Translations under genes and position numbers: made by a program
IMG/VR virus record: IMGVR_UViG_3300030673_000004
Location: 248,001-312,000 of that record
Reading direction: 5' to 3' (one strand)
Length of the DNA stretch: 64,000 bases
Origin: a virus
The notes under the pieces: generated by a model
Seen by the model: the letters and a program-made list of their open reading frames with translations, nothing else
The model's database searches: none
Told to the model about the DNA's origin: nothing
Shown here: positions 42,961-52,089 of the stretch, one piece after another
How positions within the stretch are numbered: the stretch's first letter is position 1
Layout: each line of letters begins with the position of its first letter

Positions 42961-45105
42961 ATGTCCACCACAAATAACATTGTCTTCTCATCTAAAGTAT
43001 TTGACACAGAAACTACCACAGATACATCTGGAAACAGTACAACATCTGTTGCTCTGACAGAACAATTTGCTGCTGATGATAAGCTATTCAGCCGCGTCTA
43101 TGTTAATAAATACGGTATTGTTACAGGCGGGCGTTTCGCTGAAGATGCTGGACTCCCACCGGATCCTGAATTCACGGGGCATATCGGTTTACGTGTACCT
43201 GCAGGGACTACAGATCAGCGACCTACAAAAGGTACCGCTATAATTAGGTATAACACCGACTTAAACGCCTTTGAAGTATATGAAGCCGGTGCCTGGACAC
43301 AACCATTTGAAGCTACCAACATGGGAGCCGTAACTACAAGCATATTACCAGCAGTACAATCGTCGGAGCTGTTTCAAATTGATGTAGGGAATGTATCGCT
43401 ACCTTTTCGGAGCGGTCAATTTGGTAGAATCGGTTTATCTAGAAAATCTGTACTCCTAGGCTCCGATACAGCAGATGGTGTTCTTGCTAATTACAATAAT
43501 ACACTATATTGGGGTGGCCAACCTCTAGGCAACCAAGGTAATCAGGGTGCTACTGGAGCTCAGGGGAGCCCAGGTAATCAAGGTGTTACCGGAGCTACTG
43601 GAGTTCAAGGTCCGCAAGGATTCGTAGGACCTCAGGGTAGTCAAGGGACAACTGGAGCACAAGGCAACCAAGGGTTTCAGGGTATTGCAGGTTCTCAAGG
43701 TGTAGCAGGAACACAAGGGCCTCAGGGATTTACTGGAGCTCAAGGTACTCAAGGGAACCAAGGTGTAATTGGAGCTCAAGGTACTCAGGGCAACCAAGGG
43801 AATCAAGGATCAGCAGGTACTTTCATAGTCACTACTACACTGTTTGTAGACTGCAACCGAGTAGACACCTATACGGCAACAGGAACATTAAGCTTTCCCT
43901 ATAAAACATTGGCTGCTGCTTTAGCTACTGTTACAGCCGCTACTCAGATAATTATGGCCCCTGGATCATATACTGAATCGGTAGCATCATACCCAGCATA
44001 CCCACTAGTTGTACACGGTAATGGAAGCACCTTAACACTGTCTGTTGCAACCACACTCACTAATAATTATACAGCGTATGACCTTAATGTAGTTGCTGCT
44101 AATGGCGTAACCTATTCTGGTGCGACAGCAACTACTAAATTTATCCTCAGAAATGGTAGTCGCAAAGGACCCTTAGCATTAACAGCAGGTATACTAGACG
44201 CACAGGCATGTACGCAAACATGGAATACTACATCAGATAAAGTTACTGTTAGTGGAACAGGACAATTAATTGAAATAGCTTGTATAAATACGTTGCCAAT
44301 AGTACAAAACAGTACAAGCTCTATTGTTTTTGTAGAAAACTGCAATTGGAATACATCTAGAGATAGCACATACCTAATTGAATCTAGTGCTGGGCAAATT
44401 AGCGTAGCAAATACAGTTGTTGCTAATACATCGGTCACAGCCGGAGGCGGTATCTATATCCATAATGCACAAACGGCAGCAGCCCCTAATGCTGTTGCTA
44501 ACTGTGTTATAGGTGCTGTAACCGCTGTTAATCTCGCATCTGGCGCAACTTTATATAGTAAAGTTGCTACTACAGGCACAGCCACATTAACAACTGCGGC
44601 TGCTGTTCCTGATTTGATCGGTGTATCTGGTCTTGCAGGTAGTCTAACACCAACAGCCGCAAATACATATACAATTGGTACTGTCGCATTAGACCTATCA
44701 GCTATCTACGCTCGCACACATGCAGGTGCCGGTGCAACTACCTTCGGCAGCACCTCGTATGCCACAACCATTACAGGTAGCTCTATTGCTCTTGGACAAG
44801 GACAAATACAAGGCCCCTCGGTATCTCAAGGAACAGCACTTTCATTAGTAGCACTTACACCACCTAACATCTTAGCAACAGCCGCATTTACATTGACGTT
44901 ACCAACCGCGTCGGCAACCTATAAAGGAATGACCTGGCTACTGTCGTCAGCCTCTTATATCATTACATATAGTGGTACATTTAAGTATTCAATAACTAAA
45001 GGTACATGGACAACCATATCAGCATCAACCTATGCTACTACTGCTGGCTATCTGCAGCACTGGATTTACTGTGATGGCAGTACTTGGTTTGTTAATCTAG
45101 ACTAA
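42961..45105 (+). CDS. Tail fibre: collagen-like stalk plus beta-helix-like domain
   Basis: The product has 714 residues. Residues about 1-185 form a fibre base with GRFAEDAGLPPDPEFTGHIG and DQRPTKGTAIIRYNT, typical of phage fibres. About 190-288 are Gly-X-Y triplets rich in GxQ (GNQGNQG, GPQGFVGPQG). Then GTLSFPYKTLAAALATV and APGSYTESV start a parallel beta-helix-like region, as in tailspikes; the C-terminal 60 residues form a Trp-ending tip. Collagen-like triplets in phage fibres form trimeric stalks. First of four fibre-type genes here. Confidence 0.85.
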   Translation: MSTTNNIVFSSKVFDTETTTDTSGNSTTSVALTEQFAADDKLFSRVYVNKYGIVTGGRFAEDAGLPPDPEFTGHIGLRVPAGTTDQRPTKGTAIIRYNTDLNAFEVYEAGAWTQPFEATNMGAVTTSILPAVQSSELFQIDVGNVSLPFRSGQFGRIGLSRKSVLLGSDTADGVLANYNNTLYWGGQPLGNQGNQGATGAQGSPGNQGVTGATGVQGPQGFVGPQGSQGTTGAQGNQGFQGIAGSQGVAGTQGPQGFTGAQGTQGNQGVIGAQGTQGNQGNQGSAGTFIVTTTLFVDCNRVDTYTATGTLSFPYKTLAAALATVTAATQIIMAPGSYTESVASYPAYPLVVHGNGSTLTLSVATTLTNNYTAYDLNVVAANGVTYSGATATTKFILRNGSRKGPLALTAGILDAQACTQTWNTTSDKVTVSGTGQLIEIACINTLPIVQNSTSSIVFVENCNWNTSRDSTYLIESSAGQISVANTVVANTSVTAGGGIYIHNAQTAAAPNAVANCVIGAVTAVNLASGATLYSKVATTGTATLTTAAAVPDLIGVSGLAGSLTPTAANTYTIGTVALDLSAIYARTHAGAGATTFGSTSYATTITGSSIALGQGQIQGPSVSQGTALSLVALTPPNILATAAFTLTLPTASATYKGMTWLLSSASYIITYSGTFKYSITKGTWTTISASTYATTAGYLQHWIYCDGSTWFVNLD

Positions 45106-45129
45106 CCGTAACTAGGGTGGGGGAAATTT

Positions 45130-46035
45130 ATGAAACTTGAATACAAACCACGGCCATTACTTTACTCGGAAGCTGGTGGTGGAATCTATGGCGTTGGTCC
45201 CTGTCGCTATGTACATGAACTTGAACGAGCCTTAAATAAATCTATCTGCGATCTTGCTGACGTATTTATTGGTACATCTATTGGAGGTGTTGATTCAAGT
45301 TTTATGGCTACGGGGCATAGTGGAAGTAATTGTTTACAACTTCATCGAGATAATCAAAAAGCCATATTTGGTGATGAAAACTTATTGTATGAAACAGTAA
45401 AATGCGGTGCTCAGTATGATGACTCGGCCATTGTAGGCATGCTCAAGAAACAACTGGGCAATGCCACCATGGATCAAGCACTAAAACCACTGTATCTAGT
45501 TGCTTGGGATATAATTAAGTGTCAAGTTAGGATATTTGGACCACAAGATAAAGATATTCCTATTTGGTATGCCGCTAGATGCAGTATGGCCGCACCAACA
45601 TACTTCAAAATAATGGACAAACGGTATATAGACGGAGGAGTAGCTGCTAATGACCCAGCCATGCTTGGAATTGCTGCCGCTTACCTGGATGGCTACCTTA
45701 CACCAGACATGCGTGTACTTAATTTAGTTACCTCAGGAGATACACCCGATAAAAGCCCTGTTGATGAAGACGCATTTATACTTACACAAGTAACTGATGA
45801 AATACTACCAGCGCTTACTTCAGGTAACAGCGCAGGTGTTGGTCTAATGCTTAAATTTGTACGCCAATTGATGTCGGATCTTGGTAGAAACATGCAGTTT
45901 TATCGGGTTAACCCAAATAGTCCTGATTATAAATTAGATGCTGTTAGCAAAGCAACGGACATTGAAAATATATGGGCAACCAAATACCAAGAAGATGCTG
46001 TCAGTCTAACCAGCTTTATGGTAACTGATTCCTAA
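45130..46035 (+). CDS. Patatin-like phospholipase
   Basis: The 301-residue product has the patatin signature: oxyanion GGGIYG near residues 16-22, nucleophile elbow GTSIGG with Ser about 50, and DGG near residue 167 supplying the catalytic Asp. Patatins are Ser-Asp dyad acyl hydrolases acting on membrane lipids. No signal peptide. It lies between two collagen-like fibre genes, 24 bases from the first, with a purine-rich GTGGGGG leader, so it is likely made late with virion proteins. It could be virion-carried for envelope entry, or act at lysis; both are inference. Confidence 0.85.
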   Translation: MKLEYKPRPLLYSEAGGGIYGVGPCRYVHELERALNKSICDLADVFIGTSIGGVDSSFMATGHSGSNCLQLHRDNQKAIFGDENLLYETVKCGAQYDDSAIVGMLKKQLGNATMDQALKPLYLVAWDIIKCQVRIFGPQDKDIPIWYAARCSMAAPTYFKIMDKRYIDGGVAANDPAMLGIAAAYLDGYLTPDMRVLNLVTSGDTPDKSPVDEDAFILTQVTDEILPALTSGNSAGVGLMLKFVRQLMSDLGRNMQFYRVNPNSPDYKLDAVSKATDIENIWATKYQEDAVSLTSFMVTDS

Positions 46036-46092
46036 GTCTAATTAGTTTCGGCAAATAACCTCTGTTTAGACAATGTGCTAATAGAGGAACCA

Positions 46093-49000
46093 ATGCCAAG
46101 AACACATCTACGTGCTGCACAATTAGCTGACGGTGGAACGCAAGGTCAGGCTGTATTAAGAAATGCAGCCGGTGATCTGTACTTCGGTGATGTCGTAACT
46201 GAGGGTATTCAAGGGCCTCAAGGAGATACTGGATCCCAGGGACCGCAAGGTGTTCAAGGTTCAACAGGTGCTACTGGTGCTCAAGGGGCACAAGGGGTAA
46301 CGGGTGCTACCGGGCCTCAAGGTAGCCAAGGAACATCTGGCATAAATGGTTCTATTGGTGCTACTGGTGCTACTGGTGCTCAAGGACCACAAGGCCATAT
46401 AGGTAATACAGGGCTAAAAGGCGATATAGGTGTCCAAGGAGCAACGGGAGCACAAGGGCCTCAAGGAGCTACTGGTATTACGGGTGCGCAAGGAAACCAA
46501 GGTACTATTGGAGCTCAAGGTAGCACAGGTAGCCAAGGCAGCACAGGTGCTACTGGTGCTCAAGGTTCAATAGGGCCTCAAGGTAGCCAAGGTTTAACAG
46601 GTGCAAAAGGTGATATTGGTTCTCAAGGCAACCAGGGTAATCAAGGTGTAATCGGTTTAACGGGAGCACAAGGTGTTCAAGGTGTTCAAGGAACTACCGG
46701 TGCTACTGGCTCTCAAGGAAACCAAGGGTCACAAGGACTAACAGGTAGTGGCTCTCAAGGAGCAACGGGTGCTACCGGACTTCAGGGTAATCAAGGATTC
46801 CAAGGATACTTAGGTAATCAAGGAGCTATTGGTGCTCAGGGAGCTACTGGTTCTCAAGGACTTCAAGGTAGCCAAGGTTTAATCGGAGCGACTGGATCTA
46901 CGGGTGCGCAAGGTACAACAGGTGCTACTGGAGTTCAGGGTAATCAAGGTAATCAGGGTGCTGTTGGAGCACAAGGCTCTCAAGGACATCAGGGTAATCA
47001 AGGATTACAAGGAGCTACAGGGCTTCAAGGTAATCAAGGATTCCAAGGGTTAACGGGTAGTGGAGCGCAAGGTGTACAAGGAGCTACAGGGCTTCAAGGT
47101 AATCAAGGATTCCAAGGGTTAACAGGTAGCGGAACACAAGGAGCTCCGGGTGCTGTTGGTGCTCAAGGGCTTACAGGATCTCAAGGATCTGTCGGCGCTC
47201 AGGGTGTTCAAGGAGCTACCGGTGCTACTGGAGTTCAGGGTAATCAAGGATTCCAGGGTGCTCAAGGAGCTGTTGGTTCTCAGGGTGCCACCGGAGCTGG
47301 CACGCAAGGAGCTACTGGTGCTCAAGGTAATCAAGGTAATCAAGGTGTAATCGGGTTAACTGGTGTTCAAGGTGTTCAAGGAGCAACAGGTAGCCAAGGG
47401 CATCAGGGATTCCAAGGATTCCAAGGATTCCAAGGATTCCAGGGTGTTACGGGCGCTGGTGTTCAAGGAGCTACCGGAGCTCAAGGTACTCAGGGCAACC
47501 AAGGATTCCAGGGTGTTATTGGTTCTCAGGGTGTTCAAGGAACAACTGGATCTACGGGTGCTCAAGGATTACAGGGGAACCAAGGTAATCAAGGTGTAAT
47601 CGGAGCTCAAGGATCTATGGGGTTACAAGGATCTACCGGAGCTACTGGTGCGCAAGGAACACAAGGAACAACCGGATTTACAGGTGCTCAAGGAAATCAA
47701 GGACCTCAAGGTGTAATCGGTGCGACGGGAGCTCAAGGTACTCAGGGCAACCAAGGATTCCAGGGTGTTATTGGTTCTCAGGGTAATCAAGGTAATCAGG
47801 GTGTTCAAGGAGCTACTGGAGCAGGAACACAAGGTGTGCAAGGAACAACTGGATCTACGGGTGCGCAAGGAAATCAAGGTACACAAGGTGCTACTGGTGC
47901 TCAAGGAACACAAGGAAGTACAGGAGCTACGGGTGCGCAAGGTACTGTTGGTGCTACTGGATCTCAGGGAAACCAAGGATTCCAAGGTGTTACTGGGGCC
48001 ACGGGAGTACAAGGTGCTCAGGGTACTATAGGCGTTACGGGTTCTCAAGGATTACAAGGTAATCAAGGAAACCAGGGTACCATCGGTGCAACAGGTGCTC
48101 AAGGAGCTACTGGACTTCAGGGTACTATTGGAGCACAAGGTGCTACTGGTGCTCAAGGAAATCCAGGTAGTCAGGGATCCCAAGGACTAACAGGTAGTGG
48201 AGCACAGGGTGTCCAAGGAGCTACCGGAGCACAAGGTAATCAAGGTGCTACGGGTGCGCAAGGTAATCAAGGTGCTACGGGTGCGCAAGGTACAACAGGT
48301 ACGGCTGGTAATCAAGGTACTACTGGACTTCAGGGTAATCAAGGAAACCAGGGTGCTGCTGGTGATCAAGGCACACAGGGACATCAGGGTACCGTCGGCG
48401 CGACCGGAGCACAAGGTAGCCAAGGACTTACAGGCTCTCAGGGTGCAACTGGATCTACCGGAGCACAAGGTGCAACAGGTGCTCAAGGTGCTACTGGTGC
48501 TCAAGGAAATCCAGGTAGTCAGGGATCCCAAGGACTAACAGGTAGTGGCGCTCAAGGAGCTCAGGGTAACCAAGGAGCACAAGGAATAGCTGCCGTTGGG
48601 ACTATCTATTACCTACACAATACAGCGTCAGACGTAACACCTTACTTAACACTAACACGTACAACACCAGTAGCAAGTGAAACAACAGCAACTTCAACAT
48701 TAGCAACAACAAATACCGATGTAGCTATAGCCGCATTTATATCAACAGCAGGTGATCCAAATATCACAATGATACCTGCAGGTATGCTACAAGCACAGTT
48801 GTATCTATCTGTATCAAATATAGATAGTAATACAACATCACAAATTTCATTCTATAAACGATCAACTGATTCTAGCGAGACACTGTTATTTAGTGCAACA
48901 TCTAACGATATAAATGCAACTACGGCTACATTGTATACACTACAAGCTGTAGTATCCTCTGATATAGTATTGGCTACATCGGATCGACTACTCATAAAAA

Positions 49001-52000
49001 TAACAAGTAGAACAACAAGCACGCTAAGCCCATCAATAACTTTATACTACGATGGTGTATCTCATGCCAGTGTACTATTATCCCCGATTGTTGTTGGTAC
49101 TCAAGGAGCTACCGGATCTCAGGGTAATCAAGGATTCCAAGGTGTTACTGGGGCCACGGGAGTACAAGGTGCTCAGGGAACAACTGGACTACAGGGCAAT
49201 CAAGGTAATCAAGGATTCCAAGGATCTGTCGGTGCTCAGGGAGTCCAAGGAGCAAATGGCCTGCAAGGAACACAAGGATCGGTTGGCGTCCAAGGAGCAA
49301 CAGGTGCGCAGGGAACTATCGGGGCTACGGGACTTCAAGGTACTGCTGGTGTAACGGGAACGCAGGGTGCTCAGGGAGCAACAGGAGCTATTGGTTCTCA
49401 AGGCAACCAGGGTAATCAAGGTAATCAGGGTGCAATAGGTACTACGGGTTCTCAAGGAAACCAAGGTACACAAGGTACACAAGGTGCTACTGGATCTCAA
49501 GGAGCACAAGGAGCACAAGGACTTACTGGGGCTCAAGGTGCAGCAGGCGCTCAAGGTTCTACCGGATCTCAAGGTAATCAAGGGCATCAGGGATTCCAAG
49601 GACTAACCGGTAGTGGAACACAAGGAGCTCAGGGTGCTGTTGGTGCAACGGGTGCTCAGGGCAATCAAGGTAATCAAGGTGTAATCGGACTACAGGGGAC
49701 TCAAGGACTAACAGGTACTGCTGGTGCTCAAGGCAACCAGGGTGCCCTTGGTGCTCAAGGTTCTACAGGTTCTACCGGTGCGCAGGGTACACAAGGTGCA
49801 ACAGGGGATCAAGGTGCTACTGGACTTCAGGGTAATCAAGGAAACCAAGGTACCATCGGTGCAACGGGAGCACAAGGAACAATTGGATCTGCGGGTTCTC
49901 AAGGTAATCAAGGTAATCAAGGTGTAATCGGGTTAACGGGAGCACAAGGAAACCAGGGTGCTGTTGGTGCTCAAGGTACACAAGGTAATCAAGGATCCCA
50001 GGGTACCCTTGGTACTACAGGAGCACAAGGATCTACGGGTGCAACGGGAGCACAAGGTAATCAAGGAGCTCAGGGAGCTATTGGTGCGCAGGGTGCGCAG
50101 GGGGCTACCGGAGCTACTGGACTTCAGGGTACTGCAGGTTCTCAAGGTTCTCAAGGTTCTCAAGGTTCTCAAGGTAATCAAGGTAATCAAGGATCTGTCG
50201 GTGCTCAGGGAACTACTGGGGCTACAGGATCTCAGGGAAACCAGGGTAATCAAGGTACAACAGGAGATCAAGGACTTACTGGTGCTCAAGGTACAACAGG
50301 TGCTCAAGGTAATCAAGGAGCTCAGGGATTCCAAGGAACTATCGGTGTAGCAGGTACGGCAGGATCTCAAGGAAACCAGGGTAATCAGGGATCCCAGGGT
50401 ACAACAGGTACAACGGGAGCACAAGGTAATCAAGGATCCCAGGGAGCTGTTGGTGCTCAAGGGCTTATAGGATCTCAAGGATCTGTCGGTGCTCAGGGAA
50501 CTACTGGGGCTACAGGATCTCAGGGAAACCAGGGTAATCAAGGATTCCAGGGGACAACAGGTGCTCAAGGGGATACTGGAACTACAGGTACAACTGGAGC
50601 ACAAGGGAATCAAGGATTTCAAGGGACTATGGGCGCTACTGGACTTCAGGGTACTACAGGATCTCAAGGGTCTGTCGGTGCTCAGGGAACTACTGGGGCT
50701 ACTGGATCTCAAGGTAATCAGGGTAATCAAGGTTCTACTGGAGCAACAGGTACCCAAGGAGCTACTGGATCTCAAGGTAATCAAGGAAACCAAGGCTTAA
50801 CTGGTGTACAAGGTGCATCAGGAGCTCAAGGCGCTACTGGGCTTCAGGGTACTACTGGATCTCAAGGTAATCAAGGTAATCAAGGAGTTATCGGTTTAAC
50901 AGGACTACAAGGATCTGTCGGCGCTCAAGGTACACAAGGAGCTACCGGAGCTACCGGAGCACAAGGTACTCAGGGTACTCAGGGTAATCAAGGGTTCCAG
51001 GGTGTTATTGGTGCTACTGGATCTCAGGGTAATCAAGGGTTCCAGGGAGATACTGGAGTTCAAGGTTCTACGGGAGCTACTGGATCTCAAGGTAGCCAAG
51101 GTTCTACTGGAGCAACAGGTACTCAGGGGAACCAAGGTAATCAAGGTGTAATTGGAGTTCAAGGTAGCCAGGGGACAACTGGAGCACAAGGTACTCAGGG
51201 GAACCAAGGATTCCAGGGTGTTATTGGTGCTACAGGATCTCAGGGATCTACAGGTGCAACGGGATCTCAGGGGAACCAGGGTAATCAAGGAAACCAAGGC
51301 TTAACTGGTGTACAAGGTGCGGCAGGAGCTCAAGGTAGCCAAGGTTCTACTGGAGCAACAGGTACCCAAGGAGCTACTGGATCTCAAGGTAATCAAGGGT
51401 TCCAGGGGTTCCAGGGTACAACAGGTGTCGGCGCTCAAGGCGCTCAAGGTACGCAGGGTGTTCAAGGTGCAACCGGCGCAGGTTCCCAAGGACCTCAAGG
51501 AGCTACCGGAGCACAAGGAAGCCAAGGAACGCAGGGGAACCAGGGAGTGGCAGGGAGCGGCAGTGGTACTACAACTCTTACATCAGTTGCACATTTCGCG
51601 CTGACAGAGACAGTTACAAACACAGTAGCATATTTCTATACAGAGCGTGCCCTTGGTACAACGCAAGACGACAAGCAGCGTTCAGGAAATAGTAGTGGTA
51701 TGAGTTATGCATCTGCCTGTTCTGGCTGGGTGTGCCCATTCACAGGTACTATCACACGAGCTGTATTTGTAATTGCGGCTGCTGGAGTAAACAACGGAAC
51801 AGTCACATATCCATGCGCATACAACGTAGCACTGTATCGTGTAGGTTTTGCAACTGAGCAAGATGCGGCTGTCAACAGTGGTTCCCCTAATACAATTTCA
51901 ACAACACTTGCCTCCGGTGTTGGAACTTTCTCGGTAGCCGCTGTTAATACTCGCTCAGTAGTAACGCTTAGCATAGCTGTAACAGCCGGTGATGTTCTGG

Positions 52001-52089
52001 CACTAAAGTTTGTTAATGGCTCCGGCGCGTCAACCGTTGCAATGTCTCAAATGGCATTTGTTTCACTTGTTATTGAAGGAACAATCTAA
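46093..52089 (+). CDS. Giant collagen-like fibre protein (about 2000 residues)
   Basis: ATG 46093 follows GAGGA. The 1998-residue product starts with a short base ([27 protein letters not shown]), then Gly-X-Y triplets to about residue 830, a 170-residue non-collagen beta domain (about 832-1002), a second triplet run to about 1822, and a C-terminal 175-residue beta domain that may be the receptor-binding tip. Triplets are rich in Gln, Asn, Thr and Ala (GNQGNQG, GATGAQG) and nearly free of Pro and Lys, so stability must differ from animal collagen. One-base overlap with the next gene (TAATG). Confidence 0.9.
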   Translation: MPRTHLRAAQLADGGTQGQAVLRNAAGDLYFGDVVTEGIQGPQGDTGSQGPQGVQGSTGATGAQGAQGVTGATGPQGSQGTSGINGSIGATGATGAQGPQGHIGNTGLKGDIGVQGATGAQGPQGATGITGAQGNQGTIGAQGSTGSQGSTGATGAQGSIGPQGSQGLTGAKGDIGSQGNQGNQGVIGLTGAQGVQGVQGTTGATGSQGNQGSQGLTGSGSQGATGATGLQGNQGFQGYLGNQGAIGAQGATGSQGLQGSQGLIGATGSTGAQGTTGATGVQGNQGNQGAVGAQGSQGHQGNQGLQGATGLQGNQGFQGLTGSGAQGVQGATGLQGNQGFQGLTGSGTQGAPGAVGAQGLTGSQGSVGAQGVQGATGATGVQGNQGFQGAQGAVGSQGATGAGTQGATGAQGNQGNQGVIGLTGVQGVQGATGSQGHQGFQGFQGFQGFQGVTGAGVQGATGAQGTQGNQGFQGVIGSQGVQGTTGSTGAQGLQGNQGNQGVIGAQGSMGLQGSTGATGAQGTQGTTGFTGAQGNQGPQGVIGATGAQGTQGNQGFQGVIGSQGNQGNQGVQGATGAGTQGVQGTTGSTGAQGNQGTQGATGAQGTQGSTGATGAQGTVGATGSQGNQGFQGVTGATGVQGAQGTIGVTGSQGLQGNQGNQGTIGATGAQGATGLQGTIGAQGATGAQGNPGSQGSQGLTGSGAQGVQGATGAQGNQGATGAQGNQGATGAQGTTGTAGNQGTTGLQGNQGNQGAAGDQGTQGHQGTVGATGAQGSQGLTGSQGATGSTGAQGATGAQGATGAQGNPGSQGSQGLTGSGAQGAQGNQGAQGIAAVGTIYYLHNTASDVTPYLTLTRTTPVASETTATSTLATTNTDVAIAAFISTAGDPNITMIPAGMLQAQLYLSVSNIDSNTTSQISFYKRSTDSSETLLFSATSNDINATTATLYTLQAVVSSDIVLATSDRLLIKITSRTTSTLSPSITLYYDGVSHASVLLSPIVVGTQGATGSQGNQGFQGVTGATGVQGAQGTTGLQGNQGNQGFQGSVGAQGVQGANGLQGTQGSVGVQGATGAQGTIGATGLQGTAGVTGTQGAQGATGAIGSQGNQGNQGNQGAIGTTGSQGNQGTQGTQGATGSQGAQGAQGLTGAQGAAGAQGSTGSQGNQGHQGFQGLTGSGTQGAQGAVGATGAQGNQGNQGVIGLQGTQGLTGTAGAQGNQGALGAQGSTGSTGAQGTQGATGDQGATGLQGNQGNQGTIGATGAQGTIGSAGSQGNQGNQGVIGLTGAQGNQGAVGAQGTQGNQGSQGTLGTTGAQGSTGATGAQGNQGAQGAIGAQGAQGATGATGLQGTAGSQGSQGSQGSQGNQGNQGSVGAQGTTGATGSQGNQGNQGTTGDQGLTGAQGTTGAQGNQGAQGFQGTIGVAGTAGSQGNQGNQGSQGTTGTTGAQGNQGSQGAVGAQGLIGSQGSVGAQGTTGATGSQGNQGNQGFQGTTGAQGDTGTTGTTGAQGNQGFQGTMGATGLQGTTGSQGSVGAQGTTGATGSQGNQGNQGSTGATGTQGATGSQGNQGNQGLTGVQGASGAQGATGLQGTTGSQGNQGNQGVIGLTGLQGSVGAQGTQGATGATGAQGTQGTQGNQGFQGVIGATGSQGNQGFQGDTGVQGSTGATGSQGSQGSTGATGTQGNQGNQGVIGVQGSQGTTGAQGTQGNQGFQGVIGATGSQGSTGATGSQGNQGNQGNQGLTGVQGAAGAQGSQGSTGATGTQGATGSQGNQGFQGFQGTTGVGAQGAQGTQGVQGATGAGSQGPQGATGAQGSQGTQGNQGVAGSGSGTTTLTSVAHFALTETVTNTVAYFYTERALGTTQDDKQRSGNSSGMSYASACSGWVCPFTGTITRAVFVIAAAGVNNGTVTYPCAYNVALYRVGFATEQDAAVNSGSPNTISTTLASGVGTFSVAAVNTRSVVTLSIAVTAGDVLALKFVNGSGASTVAMSQMAFVSLVIEGTI
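48136..48548 (+). repeat. 65-base exact direct repeat within collagen coding sequence
   Basis: 48136-48200 and 48484-48548 are identical over 65 bases, 348 bases apart, in frame. A further 50-base identity links about 47970-48020 with about 49130-49180. Such repeats favour slippage or recombination that changes stalk length in whole triplets, and can also confuse assembly. Confidence 0.8.

Noticed and set aside
46093-51560. Many long minus-strand and shifted frames across the collagen repeats
   Set aside because: They are by-products of the 9-base Gly-X-Y codon periodicity and give only Ser/Thr/Leu or Lys/Val repeats.
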